NCBI RefSeq assembly: GCF_023101765.2
Contig: NC_064213.1
Span: 4,464,001 to 4,528,000 of the forward strand
Direction: 5' to 3'
Origin: Spodoptera frugiperda
Taxonomy: Eukaryota; Arthropoda; Insecta; Lepidoptera; Noctuidae
DNA: 64,000 nucleotides
Of this stretch, positions 34,561-46,025 are shown piece by piece (position 1 is the stretch's first letter; every line of letters begins with the position of its first letter). Under the pieces are notes generated by a model. It was given only the letters and a program-made list of their open reading frames with translations. It was not told the DNA's origin and made no database searches. The translations under genes and the position numbers were made by a program.

Positions 34561-34920
34561 AAACTGCGTTTAAAAACCGACTTCAAAAAAGCAAAACTAA
34601 AAACTACTGTAACTATTATATTATAAGTACTGATAGGTTACCCACTAATAGGTCAGAAGTCGGTGCCACAAGCTAAAGTTATTATAGTGTCGATAATACT
34701 ATTGTTTTACGAAAGCAATGTTTGTTACCGAAAACGAGAGATATCTAAATGAATATTCGCTCGGTTGGCTCCAGAAATGAAACGGACGCTGCCGTTGGAT
34801 CGAGTTTGCTTTGAATCAAAGTGTACGGTTCAACAAATTGTGTTATGGTTGCCACAGCCTTTAAATTCGTTTCTCTACAGGATTTGCTTATAGTGAAAAA
34901 TGTTAACTAAAATACACATA

Positions 34921-35030
34921 TTAATGGAGAAAATCTCTATTAGTTTCGAGTCACAGAGGGACTCTTCATCACGCGGAGCCTATTGGATATGAATATGTCA
35001 TCGCGTCTGCGCACGCTGCTCATATGGTTA
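34921..35030. repeat. foldback-type repeat, TTAATAGAGAA family
   Basis: Shares TCTATTAGTTTCG.GTCACAGAG, CATCGCGTCTGCGCACGCTG and CTCAT with 37763-37865; the outer arms are degraded. Confidence 0.5.
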
Positions 35031-35723
35031 GTCTCACGATACTTATTGTGAAAAAAATTATCTAATTATTACTTTATAAAATAAAATATATAAAAGACGT
35101 AGAAAAAAAATAGTCTTATAAATCAGGGTCAACAATATGTCGAAAAAATATGTGTTTCAACAACATCTAATAATTATGTCAAATACAGTTAAAAATTATC
35201 TTAAATACGGATCAGAAAATAGACACTACAATATACAAATAAAGCGACTGGTCCATTACATTTATCATACGATAATATTAGACCAACTCGCTACAGTAAA
35301 CTGAATTGTTATACCTACGTACCTATGATTATAATTTTCCGCTCATAACGTCCCAACAGATGATTTAAATCCAAAATAATTAATTAAATATGCACGCACG
35401 TGGATTATTATGTAGATAGCATATTCATATCAAATACGAATATTCATATTCAGTAGATTGTAAAACATCCAATCAAGCTTACAAAAATAGTATATGAATT
35501 CTGCATACGGGATGATGTTATTTTAAATCAAACGGCGATAAAATAAACACAACCATTGAATTTAATTGATGTGTGCGGTGTCTGCTGTTTCAATTGCGAA
35601 TCGTTGTTTTTTGTGTCATTGGTTATTAATAGAATGATTATTGTTTAAACTAGATTTGAAGGAAAGTTATTTAAATACTACTGATACTGCTTATTAAAGC
35701 ATTCTTCTAATATTCTATCTAAC

Positions 35724-35839
35724 TGCCGTACTCAGATACATTTTATGATTACTGAAACCATTCCTTAGTAACGACTTTGTATCGAAAACAATTGCTAAGG
35801 ACTTGGTTAAGTAACTATTAAATGACTCTGAGTACGGGG
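35724..35839. mobile_element. foldback MITE, ACTCAGAG family, copy 3
   Basis: TGCCGTACTCAGATACATTT to TAAATGACTCTGAGTACGG. Inner CCATTCCTTAGTAACG and CAATTGCTAAGGACTTGG. It is the best preserved copy. Confidence 0.75.
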
Positions 35840-36399
35840 GTAAGTTTATTAACAGTAGTGTCCAAAAAGAGAAATCTATTTATTCTAGACTCCATTATAA
35901 TCATTATTTACTCAAATACTCAAGGTTTTATGTAATAACAACATTGACTCAAGAAAAAACAACAAAATAATCTACAAATATAATAGTTCTTAATCTAAGT
36001 AAGAACCTTTATCGCGGTAACAAAGGGGTAGAAAAATACTCCGCACTGTATATTATTTGTAAAAGAAATATTACAATGAAAACCGTAGTAATACAAAATT
36101 ATTTGTGTGCTTAACTCGAGCAATTCTTTCATTCTGTGACGTTTGATTGTGAAATAGAAATCAGAAAGAAAATTAATATTTTACATTTTATAACGAAAGT
36201 ATTGCTGCGAATCGTTGTGGAATAAAATTTTGTATAAAAGTATTAACGAGAATTAAGAGTAAAAGAATTAATCTATAACTCTTATGTATGGTAAAGATAC
36301 ATAAGTAATTCCATACCAAATAAAAGAAGCAATATACTTAAGTGTGTGTTATATACAGAATTGCTAAAATGTTTGTTACTATTATGTTTAGATAGATAC

Positions 36400-36620
36400 T
36401 GCCTACCCCCGAAGGGGCAGGCAGAGGTGCACATTATGGCCCGTATGCCACTGTACACCCACTTTTCACAATTTATGTTGTAAGTCCCATGTAATAGATA
36501 GTGAGCCTATTACTATATACCACATTTCCAGACTCCGTGCTACTACTGAGAAATTTTCGAAAAACCGAAAAAAGCCCAGCGGTACTTCACCCGACTGCAA
36601 CCACTTAGCCAACGAGGCAG
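36400..36620 (+). repeat. family C dispersed repeat, near full length
   Basis: CTGCCTACCCCCGAAGGGGC, AGGCAGAGGTGCACATTATG, a CACTGTACACCCACTTTTCA block, AAGTCCCATGTAATAG, TACTACTGAGAAATTTTCGA and CCAACGAGGCAG. Confidence 0.7.
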
Positions 36621-37762
36621 TACGTACTAACAAAAACATGTCAGTCTTTAAAATAACATTAACGTTCTAACTAGGAAATACTCGTAATCATAAACCCGAC
36701 GAAATGAATTCGTATTCCCGATGATACGCAGCGCTACTCCAGTAAGACCTAGTAAACTAAATTTCGAATCCAATTTTAGAAATCGGTCAAAGCACTCTCC
36801 TGTGTACTTTGTACTCGGCGGGAATATTCTGTTTGCTCAGCGCTCGTCGACAAGAAATTAACTTTGTCAAGCCTCTGAATACGTATAAGGAAAATGAATA
36901 TTTTTCGCTATGAAATGTTGTTATGTAACAACATATTATCGTCTTGAGTTCCGTTCGAGTACTTTAATTTATAAAATTTGACGGGGAAACCTTCAAAACG
37001 CGCCTAGGTTTTTGGGGAAAATTACCAGATAAACCTATTAACCTAGAGCAACCTGGTATAGGCCACAAAGTGTCGCTGAATACAGAATGATTTTTACGAC
37101 GAATCCATTTTTGCAGTCATAAAAATTTCTCGATGTCTTAAGTTAATGTATTAGTCAAGAAATTTTGAAATTAAATCGTTGCCCAAACAAATTTTGTTTG
37201 TAATGTTTGCAACATGCAGTCTAGTTTGCGACGATGACTATACCAAACAAACATCTTTGGACAACAAACAACAGTTTAAAAATATTCTTTTGAACTAAAC
37301 CACAATCTATCCACCTTTGAAAATGAATCACATAATTACAAAAGTGCAATGATGTAGATAGCACCAGAGAACTTGCTAGAAATTAATTCAGCTTCAGACT
37401 TACAGCTGAGATATTCAAAACTTTAACAAGGTTTCAAGTTTCTGATTTAGCAGAATACATAGACTGGTTTCATATTGAACTAAATGAAACAAGGTGAAGA
37501 TACCTATGTATCTAAGTCTGTGCAATCAATTCATGGATTGAAAGAAAGATTTGAAGTCTGATTGCGGATTAAGAATGAATGAACGTCAATCTTTCAAGAC
37601 TTATGTATGCATGAGAATAAGTTTTTCATTGCAATATTTGGGCTTGAACTGTAGTAATAGATTATTTAATAATAATGATATAATGCAAAGAATAAAATAG
37701 GTTTTATAATAATTACCGTGAGACATTTTAAATTAACCAAAAATCAAGATTCACTCATTCAA

Positions 37763-37865
37763 ATTAATAGAGAAAAGCTCTACTAGTTTCGCGTCACAGA
37801 GAGCGTGCGCTGATATAGCGACGTCGCACACGCTGCTCATGATGAAGAGTGAGTTCTCTATTAAT
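37763..37865. mobile_element. foldback MITE, TTAATAGAGAA family
   Basis: ATTAATAGAGAA at the left and TTCTCTATTAAT at the right are exact complements. Inside are GCGTCACAGAGAGCGTGCGC and CGACGTCGCACACGCTGCTC. About 103 bp. Confidence 0.65.
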
Positions 37866-38354
37866 TTACGCGAGTAAACCATGATTATTAGTTAATATGA
37901 ATATAATAGTTTGTATCAAACAATGACCAAATAATGGACTCGAATTTATATGGTATTAAAAAAACTTACGACAACCTAAAAGAAATGGTAGAAACTAAAA
38001 GAAAATAAATATTATTCATCCTTCAAATAAGTCAATTTAGATTCACCGGTCCCAGCGCAACTGGAGTGCTAAAACGTCCCCAAGCCGACGAGAAATGTAA
38101 AAAGTTGATAAAATCGGCAAGTACTACTTAAATCGGAGTTTATTCGAGAGATTAAAATCGTTTGAAATGTAGTGGAGCACGTAAACTATCCGGCTTTTGA
38201 CGTCGGATTTGAATTTTGAGGGAAAATTTTAGTAGATTGTGACAATATTTTTCATAACCATTTTTGTGATAATTAGAATTAGACCTTCACTAAAAACCGT
38301 GTGAGAGTAGGTATGACAGGAACTTATTAAAATTTTGGGATTTGTCACAATTCT

Positions 38355-38535
38355 TGCCTTTCCCACGAAGGGATAGGTAGAGATGTACCTGCACATTACG
38401 GCACATAGTGACACTTCACCATTTGTGTTATAAGTCCCATGTAATACCTAGTGGATGAACTTTAGGTATATTGGCCACAATTCCAAATTCCGTGCTACTA
38501 CTGAGAAATTTTCGAAAAACCAAAAAAAAGCCAAT
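38355..38535 (+). repeat. family C dispersed repeat, with adjoining GC-rich block
   Basis: TTGCCTTTCCCACGAAGGGA, GGCACATAGTGACACTTCAC, AAGTCCCATGTAATACC and TCCGTGCTACTACTGAG. It is followed to about 38660 by a GC-rich stretch (CGCGTTCGCGCCGCATCTCA) that may belong to the same element. Confidence 0.6.
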
Positions 38536-39169
38536 TATTCGCGTTCGCGCCGCATCTCACCGCGCCTCACCGCATCCGACGAGCGATTGGTCACATAGAC
38601 CACGTGAATAGATTTCGACAGTTGTTTTCGCGTCTAGATCGCTCACGCAGGACATCTTGTTACAATCACATTTCACACAATCAGTCACTAAGCTCATCAT
38701 ATCCATAAATAGCTCATGACAGCAACATCAGAATAACCCGGTGTTATACAGTAATACTTATACGAAGGTGCATCCGGAAGATTCACTGTTCGTCAGATAA
38801 ATGAACTGGCTGGAGAAGTGCCAAAACGCACTGAGCAAACACAATATGTGTGTGCAACGTGTCAGCCATTTCGTACAGCGAGGCGATGGGTCTAATCAGA
38901 AAGGGAGAGTGAAATTGCTTTTACAATTTGTCTAAGTTAGGATCACCTAACTAGTTGGGGTCTTAGGTATATTATAACCGTGTCATATCATATTAACGGC
39001 TTGTAACAGTCTATCGTCGGATAAAAGCCTTTTCTTATATGGACAAGGAATAAGTATTGATCAGTAGTTTCATAAGCCGTATCAGTGGTCACAAGGAAGC
39101 CTGACTTAAAGAAACTATTGAAATATTTTTGAATAAAGACAGTGAGTACAACTTTATAATGAACTAGTT

Positions 39170-39355
39170 ACTCCGAGCGGTTTTACCCGCTCTACTCGGC
39201 TCCTATTGATAATAGCGTGATATTTTATAGTCTTCCTCAATAAATGGACTATCCAACACAGAGATATTTATTCAAATCTGATTAGTAGTAGTAGATTAGC
39301 GAACAAACAAACAAAACAAACTGTTCAGCCTTATAAATTACAAAGTATAAGTATA
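39170..39355 (+). repeat. family I retroelement-tail repeat
   Basis: TCCGAGCGGTTTTACCCGCT, CTCGGCTCCTATTGATAATA, AAATGGACTATCCAACACAG and TTCAGCCTTATAAATTA. Parallels 32772-32955. Confidence 0.6.
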
Positions 39356-39839
39356 GGTAGATAAAATAGTCTTCAGTCTTTAGAGAAAAACAATGTCTAA
39401 AGTAGGAAATTCATAGAAAATCAAATTCCAAACTTTCACCACATTTCTGCGATATACATAATATTTCGAAGTATATTTGCTTAATAACGTTTCGAAGTAG
39501 AACAGTAACTTCCTCGAGTGTATCGGGTGGAAACAATATGGTTTAACGAAATCAAAACCCTGCACGTTTAGTAGCGTCAAAGTCTATGTATGTATACAAT
39601 AATAGTAGCTAGCTTCCCGCCTGAGGTTTTCCCTTGTGTTCAGAAGATTTATTTTACGTAGAATCCAATAACTAGTAGTTGTGGAACTAGGTTCGTTACT
39701 GAATTAAAATCAAACTTTCTAAAGGTGAATATTTAAAAAAAATAAAGTTTTGAAGCCTGTTCAAAGCAAACATTACACATGTTTGTTAATGATAGGTAAG
39801 ATTCAAAGATATTATTTTTTTCCTTATTCATATGACTGC

Positions 39840-39957
39840 ACGGTTAGTGCGATACCTGGGTAACCGACTGCCTCACAACGTATAGCGTTTTTGATTCCCG
39901 CACGGAACAACTCTTTGTCTGATCCATAAATTATTGTTTCGGGTCTATGTGTTATGT
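39840..39957 (+). mobile_element. family B SINE, left part, split by the LINE
   Basis: ACGGTTAGTGCGATACCTGG head, TTTTTGATTCCCGCACGGAA (tRNA-like B-box side), CTTTGTCTGATCCATAAATT and GTTTCGGGTCTATGTGTTAT. The rest of the SINE resumes at 41453, so the LINE inserted into a pre-existing SINE. The last nine bases (39949-39957) are the left target duplication GTGTTATGT. Confidence 0.8.
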
Positions 39958-41409
39958 TTTTTTTTTTTTTTTTTTTCAGGGGGGAAAATCATCCAATGAC
40001 TTCTCTCGCCAGGGCAAAGCGAGAGGGAGTGTCAGACTCTTACTGACTAAAAACCACCCCGTTCCTTCTCCTGCTTGTCAAGCCGGAGCCCCGGTAAACC
40101 CGCTAGGTAGTCCGCAGCTCCGGATTAAGCATCAGCCCTATTGGGCCCCATCTGTGGTGGTCTGATGGCTCTTTGAGGCGCGCGCGGAACGCGACGCGCC
40201 GCACGCACGGGTCTGGTTCTGGTCGGGCGGCGAGCTACCCTTGCTCACCGTCCGCAGACCCGCACTTACGGTGGCCGGAGATCGTCTCGCGATCCCCGAC
40301 GCCCGGAGTGTCTCTCGCGACGGCTGGGGCGTGAAGAGGTTCGTTCTCTCACGCGCCCCGCCTCCTCCTTAGCTAGCATGACTGCTTCGCAGAAGGAGGA
40401 GACGGCATCCCAGTCCCCCTCGCTCCGCACCATGGTCTGAACCAATGCCGGACGCGAGAGGTCGCCGTCGCCGACCACATCCCTGAGGACACGGCGGTGC
40501 TCAGCCCATGCAGGGCACACCGCCACCGTATGCTCCACCGTATCCTCCGGGCGGTCCGCACAGTGATGACACCCGGGCGTTTCCTCCCGCCCAATCAGAA
40601 ACAGGAACCTACCGAAACTTCCATGTCCGGTAAGCACCTGCGTCAGGCGGTAGGTGAGGACGCCGTGGCGCCTCTCTAGCCACTCCTCAAAGAGGGGACT
40701 TACCGCTGCAATGACAGCGAGCCCAGCCCTAGGTTGCGACAGTCGTTGCTGCCATTCCACCATGAGATCACGCCGGAACTCGTCCCGCCACGCACTAATC
40801 TGGCGCGGCAGCGGAGTTTCGCCCCGGCGACGCGCGTCGGCGTGCAAACTAAAGACGCGCGCAAGCACCTTTGCCTCCAGATCCCATGGTGGCAATCCGG
40901 CAAGGAGGTTCGCCGCTTCCCCGGAGATCGTACGATATCCACGGATTATTCGGATGGCCATGACCCTCTGGGACGTAAGTAGCGCCCGAGCTGGCCGCCG
41001 CATCAGACTCGGGGCCCATACAGGGGCGCCGTAGAGGGCCATGGACCGCACGATCCCCGCGTACAACCTCCGGCAGGAGGCATTTGGCCCCCGAGGTTGG
41101 GCAGGAGCCGCTTAAGCGCAGCCCCCGTCCGTTCCAACTTAGGAGCCAAACGTCGGAAGTGCTCCACGAAGTTCCATCGACTGTCGAGGACGAGTCCTAG
41201 GTACTTCATCGTCGTCCCGACACCGATGGTAACCCCTCCTGCCGTTATTTGGGACCCACCCAGAGGTGGCGCGTTCCCGCGGCCATGAAAACACATGGCC
41301 TCGGACTTGTGGAGCGCCACCTCGAGTCCCAATTGCCGGATCCTTGCAACGACCGTCGCAACCGCTCTCGCCATAAAATTGGCCGCCGCCTGGTGCGACC
41401 TCCCGTGCG

Positions 41410-41451
<42 letters not shown>
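39957..41451 (-). mobile_element. 5'-truncated R1/Jockey-group LINE, recent insertion
   Basis: Sense strand is minus. The 3' end is at the left, where a 20-T run (39957-39976) is the poly(A) tail, preceded by the family D tail and a GC-rich 3' UTR. The coding part runs from about 41410 to 40266. At the 5' end stands a 40-A run on the plus strand (41412-41451), i.e. poly(T) on the sense strand. A 9-bp duplication GTGTTATGT flanks the insertion (39949-39957 and 41453-41461). The nearly open frame, intact tail and clear duplication suggest a young insertion. Host introns and other repeats here are AT-rich, whereas this element is strongly GC-rich. Confidence 0.85.
40266..41410 (-). pseudogene. 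LINE ORF2 fragment: RT thumb and C-terminal zinc-knuckle domain
   Basis: Only the last third of a reverse transcriptase polyprotein remains; endonuclease and catalytic palm are absent. From 41374: MARAVATVVARIRQLGLEVA, then HKSEAMCF and the VGTTMKYLGLVLDSRW thumb motif of R1-clade RTs. The frame then shifts by one base at a G-run near 41090 (LLPNLGG...). It resumes at 41066 (MYAGIVRSMALYGAPVWAPS) and stays open for 266 codons. Near residues 166-185 of that second part is C-x2-C-x9-H-x4-C (GCHHC...EHTVAVC), the C-terminal zinc motif typical of R1/Jockey-type ORF2. The C-terminus is Arg-rich and stops at TAA 40266. It cannot make an active enzyme. Assignment to R1 versus another Jockey-group clade is from motif memory. 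Confidence 0.8.
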
Positions 41452-41452
<1 letters not shown>

Positions 41453-41453
<1 letters not shown>

Positions 41454-41516
41454 TGTTATGTATATGTGAACTTGTATGTTTGTAAACGCATCCACGATAC
41501 AGGAAAATATCCTAGT
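41453..41516 (+). mobile_element. family B SINE, right part, split by the LINE
   Basis: Starts with the right copy of GTGTTATGT and continues ATATGTGAACTTGTATGTTT, GTAAACGCATCCACGATACA and ATCCTAGT. Joined to 39840-39957 it gives an ordinary family B SINE. Confidence 0.8.
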
Positions 41517-41629
41517 AACGTTCGTTTCATTATTCGAAAAAAACAACACTTCTCGGTGTCAAATATGTATGCAGACACAATATAAGTAGGTCTTTTAGTC
41601 TTTCTTATGCAGTGAATACTTATCTAGAC

Positions 41630-42185
41630 ACACGGCAGTGTGTCCGCCAAGTTCGAGCAAAAAAACCGACACACCGGCCGTGGGTTATATTACACGAACC
41701 ATTTCGGGCCAAGTTCGACCCACCTATAACTCAAAATCTATTTTATCTACGCATATGAAATTTCTAGTATCTGTCGAGATCTATTTACTTATCTAAAATA
41801 CAAAATTTCATTAATGTACCTATTGTAGATCTTGAGATATTGACGTCAGAAAATCGCTATTTTTACTATACACTCACTGACTGACTGACTGACTCACTCA
41901 CTCATTAAAAAACCTAGACCACTTCCAATGGTCGTATTGACTTGAAATTTGGCATGGAGGTAGGTCTTTAGGTCAAGGTAAAGGAAAAAATCTGAAAATG
42001 GCCAAGTGTGAGTCGGTTTTAAAAATAATGAAGGTGTAAATTCATACCCCTAAGGAACTAAAACAAAAAAATTATCTATATCTTCCAATGGTCGTACCGA
42101 CCTAAAATTCGTTACCAAGGTTTGTATTTAGTCAAAGTAAAGTAAAATAAGAAAAAAAGAAAATAAACCTTACAAAAATAAATGA
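41630..42185. repeat. dispersed repeat upstream of the big hairpin
   Basis: CCGCCAAGTTCGAGCAAAAA, GGCCGTGGGTTATATTACAC, GACGTCAGAAAATCGCTATT and an ACTGACTGACTGACT/CACTCACTCA simple repeat, then CAATGGTCGTATTGACTTGA. It shares the word GCCAAGTTCGA with the hairpin arms. The parent element is unknown. Confidence 0.5.
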
Positions 42186-42529
42186 AATCCCACCCAAAAC
42201 ATAAATGTGAAAGGCTGCCAAGTTCGATAATATTGGAATGCTTCGCCTATAAAAGAAGTGAGATCTAAATAAGTACCAAGTTCCATACACAGACCTCAGT
42301 TAAAAATGATATAACTTGGCAAGTTTTAATAGAAAATTATATACTTGACTCATTGCGTTTAGTAGGTTTATAACAAAGTGTGTGAAAACTTGCCAACTTG
42401 TTATATCATTTTTAACTGAGGTCTGTGTATGGAACTTGGTACTTATTTAGATCTCACTTCTTTTATAGGCGAAGCATTCCAATATTATCGAACTTGGCAG
42501 CCTTTCACATTTATGTTTTGGGTGGGATT
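42186..42529. repeat. near-perfect long inverted repeat (hairpin)
   Basis: Left arm 42186-42327 (142 bp), right arm 42385-42529 (145 bp), spacer 57 bp. The arms are complementary throughout (AATCCCACCCAAAACATAAA at the outer end, CAGTTAAAAATGATATAAC near the inner end). The only difference I see is a 3-bp indel near the loop. No ORF of interest. Confidence 0.9.
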
Positions 42530-42902
42530 ATATACTCTTATAGGCACAGAAATAAATTTTCGTTCTTGATTGATCCAATTATTGTTTTTTGATTATGGAT
42601 TTTCTTTACCAGACGGTTCATACATGGTACATATATTGGATATCGTATATCGTAAGGAAGAGATAAACTGTATTACTCAATATACATGGAACTTCATATT
42701 ACGCCTGCTTTTTCTAGAAAAGTATTTGTTATTACAAACGCTACGTATTCTTGGTTCGTTTTCATTGTGTAATGAAACCATTTTACCCGCGTTGGTATTA
42801 CAGTGATAATGTTACTGATTCAGTGTATACGTGTTTTATTTTACTGTTCCTGTAATATTATCAATTTCTTTTCTTTTTCTTTTATAGATAATTTGCTCAA
42901 GT

Positions 42903-42985
42903 CTAGGAATTTCTGTTGTGTCGTGGTGCGTTTACAAATATACACATGACACCTAAACCCAATTTGTAATTCACACAATAAGTTA
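42903..42985 (-). mobile_element. family B SINE, fragment
   Basis: CTAGGAATTTCTGTTGTGTC, GTGCGTTTACAAATATACAC, CCCAATTTGTAATTCACACA. It abuts a plus-strand family A fragment. Confidence 0.6.
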
Positions 42986-42989
42986 TCAC

Positions 42990-43040
42990 CATGCACACCC
43001 ACAACACCAGAGGAGTCACAGGGGCGTTGCCCGCCTTTTA
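42990..43040 (+). mobile_element. family A SINE-like element, fragment
   Basis: CATGCACACCCACAACACCA, GAGGAGTCACAGGGGCGTTG, CCCGCCTTTTA. About 50 bp, directly after the family B fragment. Confidence 0.55.
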
Positions 43041-43398
43041 ACCTTACATATAATAAAATCCTTAATTATAACGACATGATCCTCTTTTTTCAAATATGGA
43101 ATCCGTTTATATTTAGTTTAGGCTGATAAAAGAAATACTTTACCTTTATTTATTTTTCACTCAACTTACAATATTTTTTCAAGTAAAAAGTACTTACGTT
43201 GGATTCTCTTAATGTCTTATAAATTACCTTGTAATGTAGTGAAGGATTTCGACGACCATTTGCACCTTGTTTATTTCAGTTTGGTATCATTTAGATACTC
43301 GTACTAATGGCCTGTTTTTTCTTGAAGAATTTTACAAAAAAAGGGGATAATTATTTGGGAGATCTTTGAATTGGTCTTGAATGCAGAAGGATTTTTTT

Positions 43399-43557
43399 AT
43401 GGTATAAGGCGTTAAACGAGCAGACTGATCACCTGATGGCAAGCAATCGCCGCCCTCCATGGACACCCGTAACACCAGAGGCGTTATAAGTGCGTTGCTG
43501 GCCTGGTGCTTTTGGGGGTTAGGAATTTAAGGCTTGTTAGGGAATCGGGAAGATTGG
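43399..43557 (+). mobile_element. family A SINE-like element, 5' half
   Basis: TATGGTATAAGGCGTTAAAC, GATCACCTGATGGCAAGCAA, GGACACCCGTAACACCAGAG, GTGCGTTGCTGGCC and GGGGGTTAGGAATTTAAGG. Confidence 0.7.
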
Positions 43558-44426
43558 AATTGAAGATCGCAATGCCATATTTGCAAAGAGTGTTTAAACT
43601 AGTAAAAGCACATATTTTGGCTTATCTACCGGGCGTATTTCGTTCATTTTTCTTATATTGCCAACCAAGGTGATAACAAATATGTGGTTAAACTTAAGTA
43701 ATAATAGGTTTCTCCATATGGTATGTGTAGACATTACATTCTAATTTAATTCATTTGAAGTGCTAGTTGTCACATAAATATTTCTCTTTACACTATTCGA
43801 TATTAAAACCTATTACATTATAATTATACTTCTTTAATAAAAACGAAACCTTAAATGAGTAAAAGCTTTACGACTACAAACCTACTACTATGTTTTATAA
43901 CCTGTAAAAACTAAGTTTCATAGTCCACTTTAATGTTCTCAACAATAAATTTTCTATTAAGCCAAAACTTCTGCGCATTACATCACCCAATTCATTACAA
44001 TTGTAATGACAATAATGTATGAATATACAGTATGACAAAATTTCCTAATAATACAAAAGTACCATCCCTCAAAGTGAGTCCTCAGAGAGCGCACACACGC
44101 ACGCGTCACACGCAACAAGTCGCTTTATTTACAGTTCACCAACTTTGGTACAACTGCTGTTTTTGTTGAACATGCTGTATGTACATACATGTACAAGACA
44201 TGTACATACGAGTAGCTTATGTTGTTTTTGTCGCTCAAGGAATGAGAAAAGAAAATAGTTTTTGTGTGAACTGTGCTGTTTTCCCTTGGGTGTGATTTTT
44301 GGTTTTTGTACAAGCAAACAAGTTTTTGACCCCAAGGTCATTGTTTTTTCTATATGAATGTGTGTATAATATTTACTTTACGATTGTGTCTCAGATATAG
44401 GTACTATTGGTTTTCTCTAAGAGGAC
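43558..44426. other. intronic, no exon seen
   Basis: AT-rich. Overlapping minus ORFs at 44125-44341 have no domain and are taken as chance. Two copies of TGTACATACATGTACA-like palindromic sequence lie near 44175-44210. Confidence 0.4.
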
Positions 44427-44622
44427 ATTGGGTGTCGTGGTGGCCCGGAGATTCCCTGCCCAGAGTTGCCCAGAGATAAGACGCCTGTTTCCCATGCATG
44501 AGAGTGCTGGTTCGGATACTGCCAACGGCAAGTACCAATGTAACTTTTTCCGAGTTATATGTACTTTGTAAGATTATTTAGACACTACTAACAAATGGGG
44601 AAGGAAAATATCGTGAAATTAT
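44427..44622 (+). mobile_element. family E tRNA-derived SINE
   Basis: GTGTCGTGGTGGCCCGGAGA head (A-box-like), AGAGTGCTGGTTCGGATACT (B-box-like GGTTCGGATAC), TTTTTCCGAGTTATATGTAC and GACACTACTAACAAATGGGG tail. A pol III type SINE. Confidence 0.7.
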
Positions 44623-45124
44623 AAAAAATGGGCCTAACAAAATCAGGCACATATTTTGCAGCAATAGATTAGGTACCTGAAATAATACCAGCAAAATTCT
44701 AAATTCAAAACAAGTCCTAGGATCTGCAAAGAACACACAAATATCCCGTTCGGGAAAAACGATTTTGAAACTAAATGTCAACGCAACAGGTCTGTATTTA
44801 CATTAACAACTGAACCAATGTTGATCTCGGTCCGTTTTTCTGTTTAGTTGTGACTGTTTAATCTACGCTTGTGTACGTTCGCAGTACGAACGTGCCTTCG
44901 TTTCCAGCTAGGGGATTGGAGCAGATTATGTATTTATTAAAAACTCTGTCGTTTTTTGGCTTAATAGAAAATTGATAAGTTTAAATATAGAATTGTTTTT
45001 TGTTACTAACCAATACTAAATGGATTTTGTAATTTAAAAATATGACATTATCATAGCGATGAATTGTGAGTACTCTACTATACTAGACGGTGTCTAGCTG
45101 TATCATAGCAAAGTTTTATGGTAC

Positions 45125-45290
45125 TCCTCCTTTCAACCGACTTTAAAAAAGGAGGTTCTCAGTTTGACCCGTATGTATGTATTTTTGTGCGCGATTATCT
45201 CACGTTTGACAGAACCGATTTTGGTGCGGTTTTCAGCAGAGTATTATATTTTTCAGATTTAGGAGGCTTTAGGGTTATTACCGTACGTAA
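45125..45290 (+). repeat. family F dispersed repeat
   Basis: CCTTTCAACCGACTTTAAAA, AAGGAGGTTCTCAGTTTGAC, CGTATGTATGTA, GAACCGATTTTGGTGCGGTT and TTCAGCAGAGTA. The 91-codon ORF here is this repeat. Confidence 0.6.
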
Positions 45291-45897
45291 AACACGGAGG
45301 CAGAAAAGAAAATTGAAGACGGTTCTCTTTTTAAAATATAGTTGTATTGAGTCTAAGTCTAAGTTTGATAGTAAAACAATTTTCCTATATTAATAAAAAT
45401 ACTAACTAAAATGAAATGCAGTATTTACTACATGCATATTTGATGTCATCATCAAAACATTGAAACTTATAAAATGGTCGAACTGTATTTTTAAACTCCA
45501 CATAAAATTAAAATTACCATTAAAACAACTTGGTGATATTTGATGATGGCTACAATAACACCCCTACGCTCCAACTCACTGATGCTCTATTCAAATGACT
45601 TTGAAACTCAAAAAAAAAACTCTTTCATATTTATTTGACTTTGACAGAAGTACTTCGAACTCGCGACATTTAAATACCGCAATTGAATAATTTCATCAAA
45701 AAGTTGACTGTTATGAAATACATTAAAATAATTAATACATCGCCAACTGTTTGATGGTAATTTTAAGTAATGGGGGAGTCAATGACCTGCTATTTTGTGT
45801 GTATGTACAAACCACGCAATTCGATCACGCGATAATAGATCTTATTTGACTGGTCTTAGGAAAAGAGGTTTTAAATTAAGTATTAAAATTAATTAAG

Positions 45898-46025
45898 TTT
45901 TTTTTCTGGGGGGAAAATCAGCCAATGACTTCTCCCATCTTGGGTGAGGCGAGAGGGAGTGTCAAACTCCTGCTTTTCGAGCCAAAGCCCTGGTATCTCG
46001 CTAGGTATTCCGGAGTTTCGGGTGC
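45898..46025 (-). mobile_element. family D LINE 3' end, fragment
   Basis: T-run, CTGGGGGGAAAATCAGCCAA, TGACTTCTCCCATCTTGGGT, GTGTCAAACTCCTGCTTTTC and TCGCTAGGTATTCCGG. Same orientation as the 39957 insertion; only the last ~125 bp. Confidence 0.7.

Noticed and set aside
40654..41034. Several ORFs on the plus strand within the LINE
   Set aside because: GC-rich antisense shadows of the LINE reading frame on the minus strand.
41880..41905. ACTGACTGACTGACT/CACTCACTCA run as a possible CRISPR-like or satellite array
   Set aside because: Too short, no spacers; an ordinary simple repeat inside a dispersed element.
45118..45393. 91-codon plus ORF
   Set aside because: It is the family F dispersed repeat, present in several copies here without an open frame.
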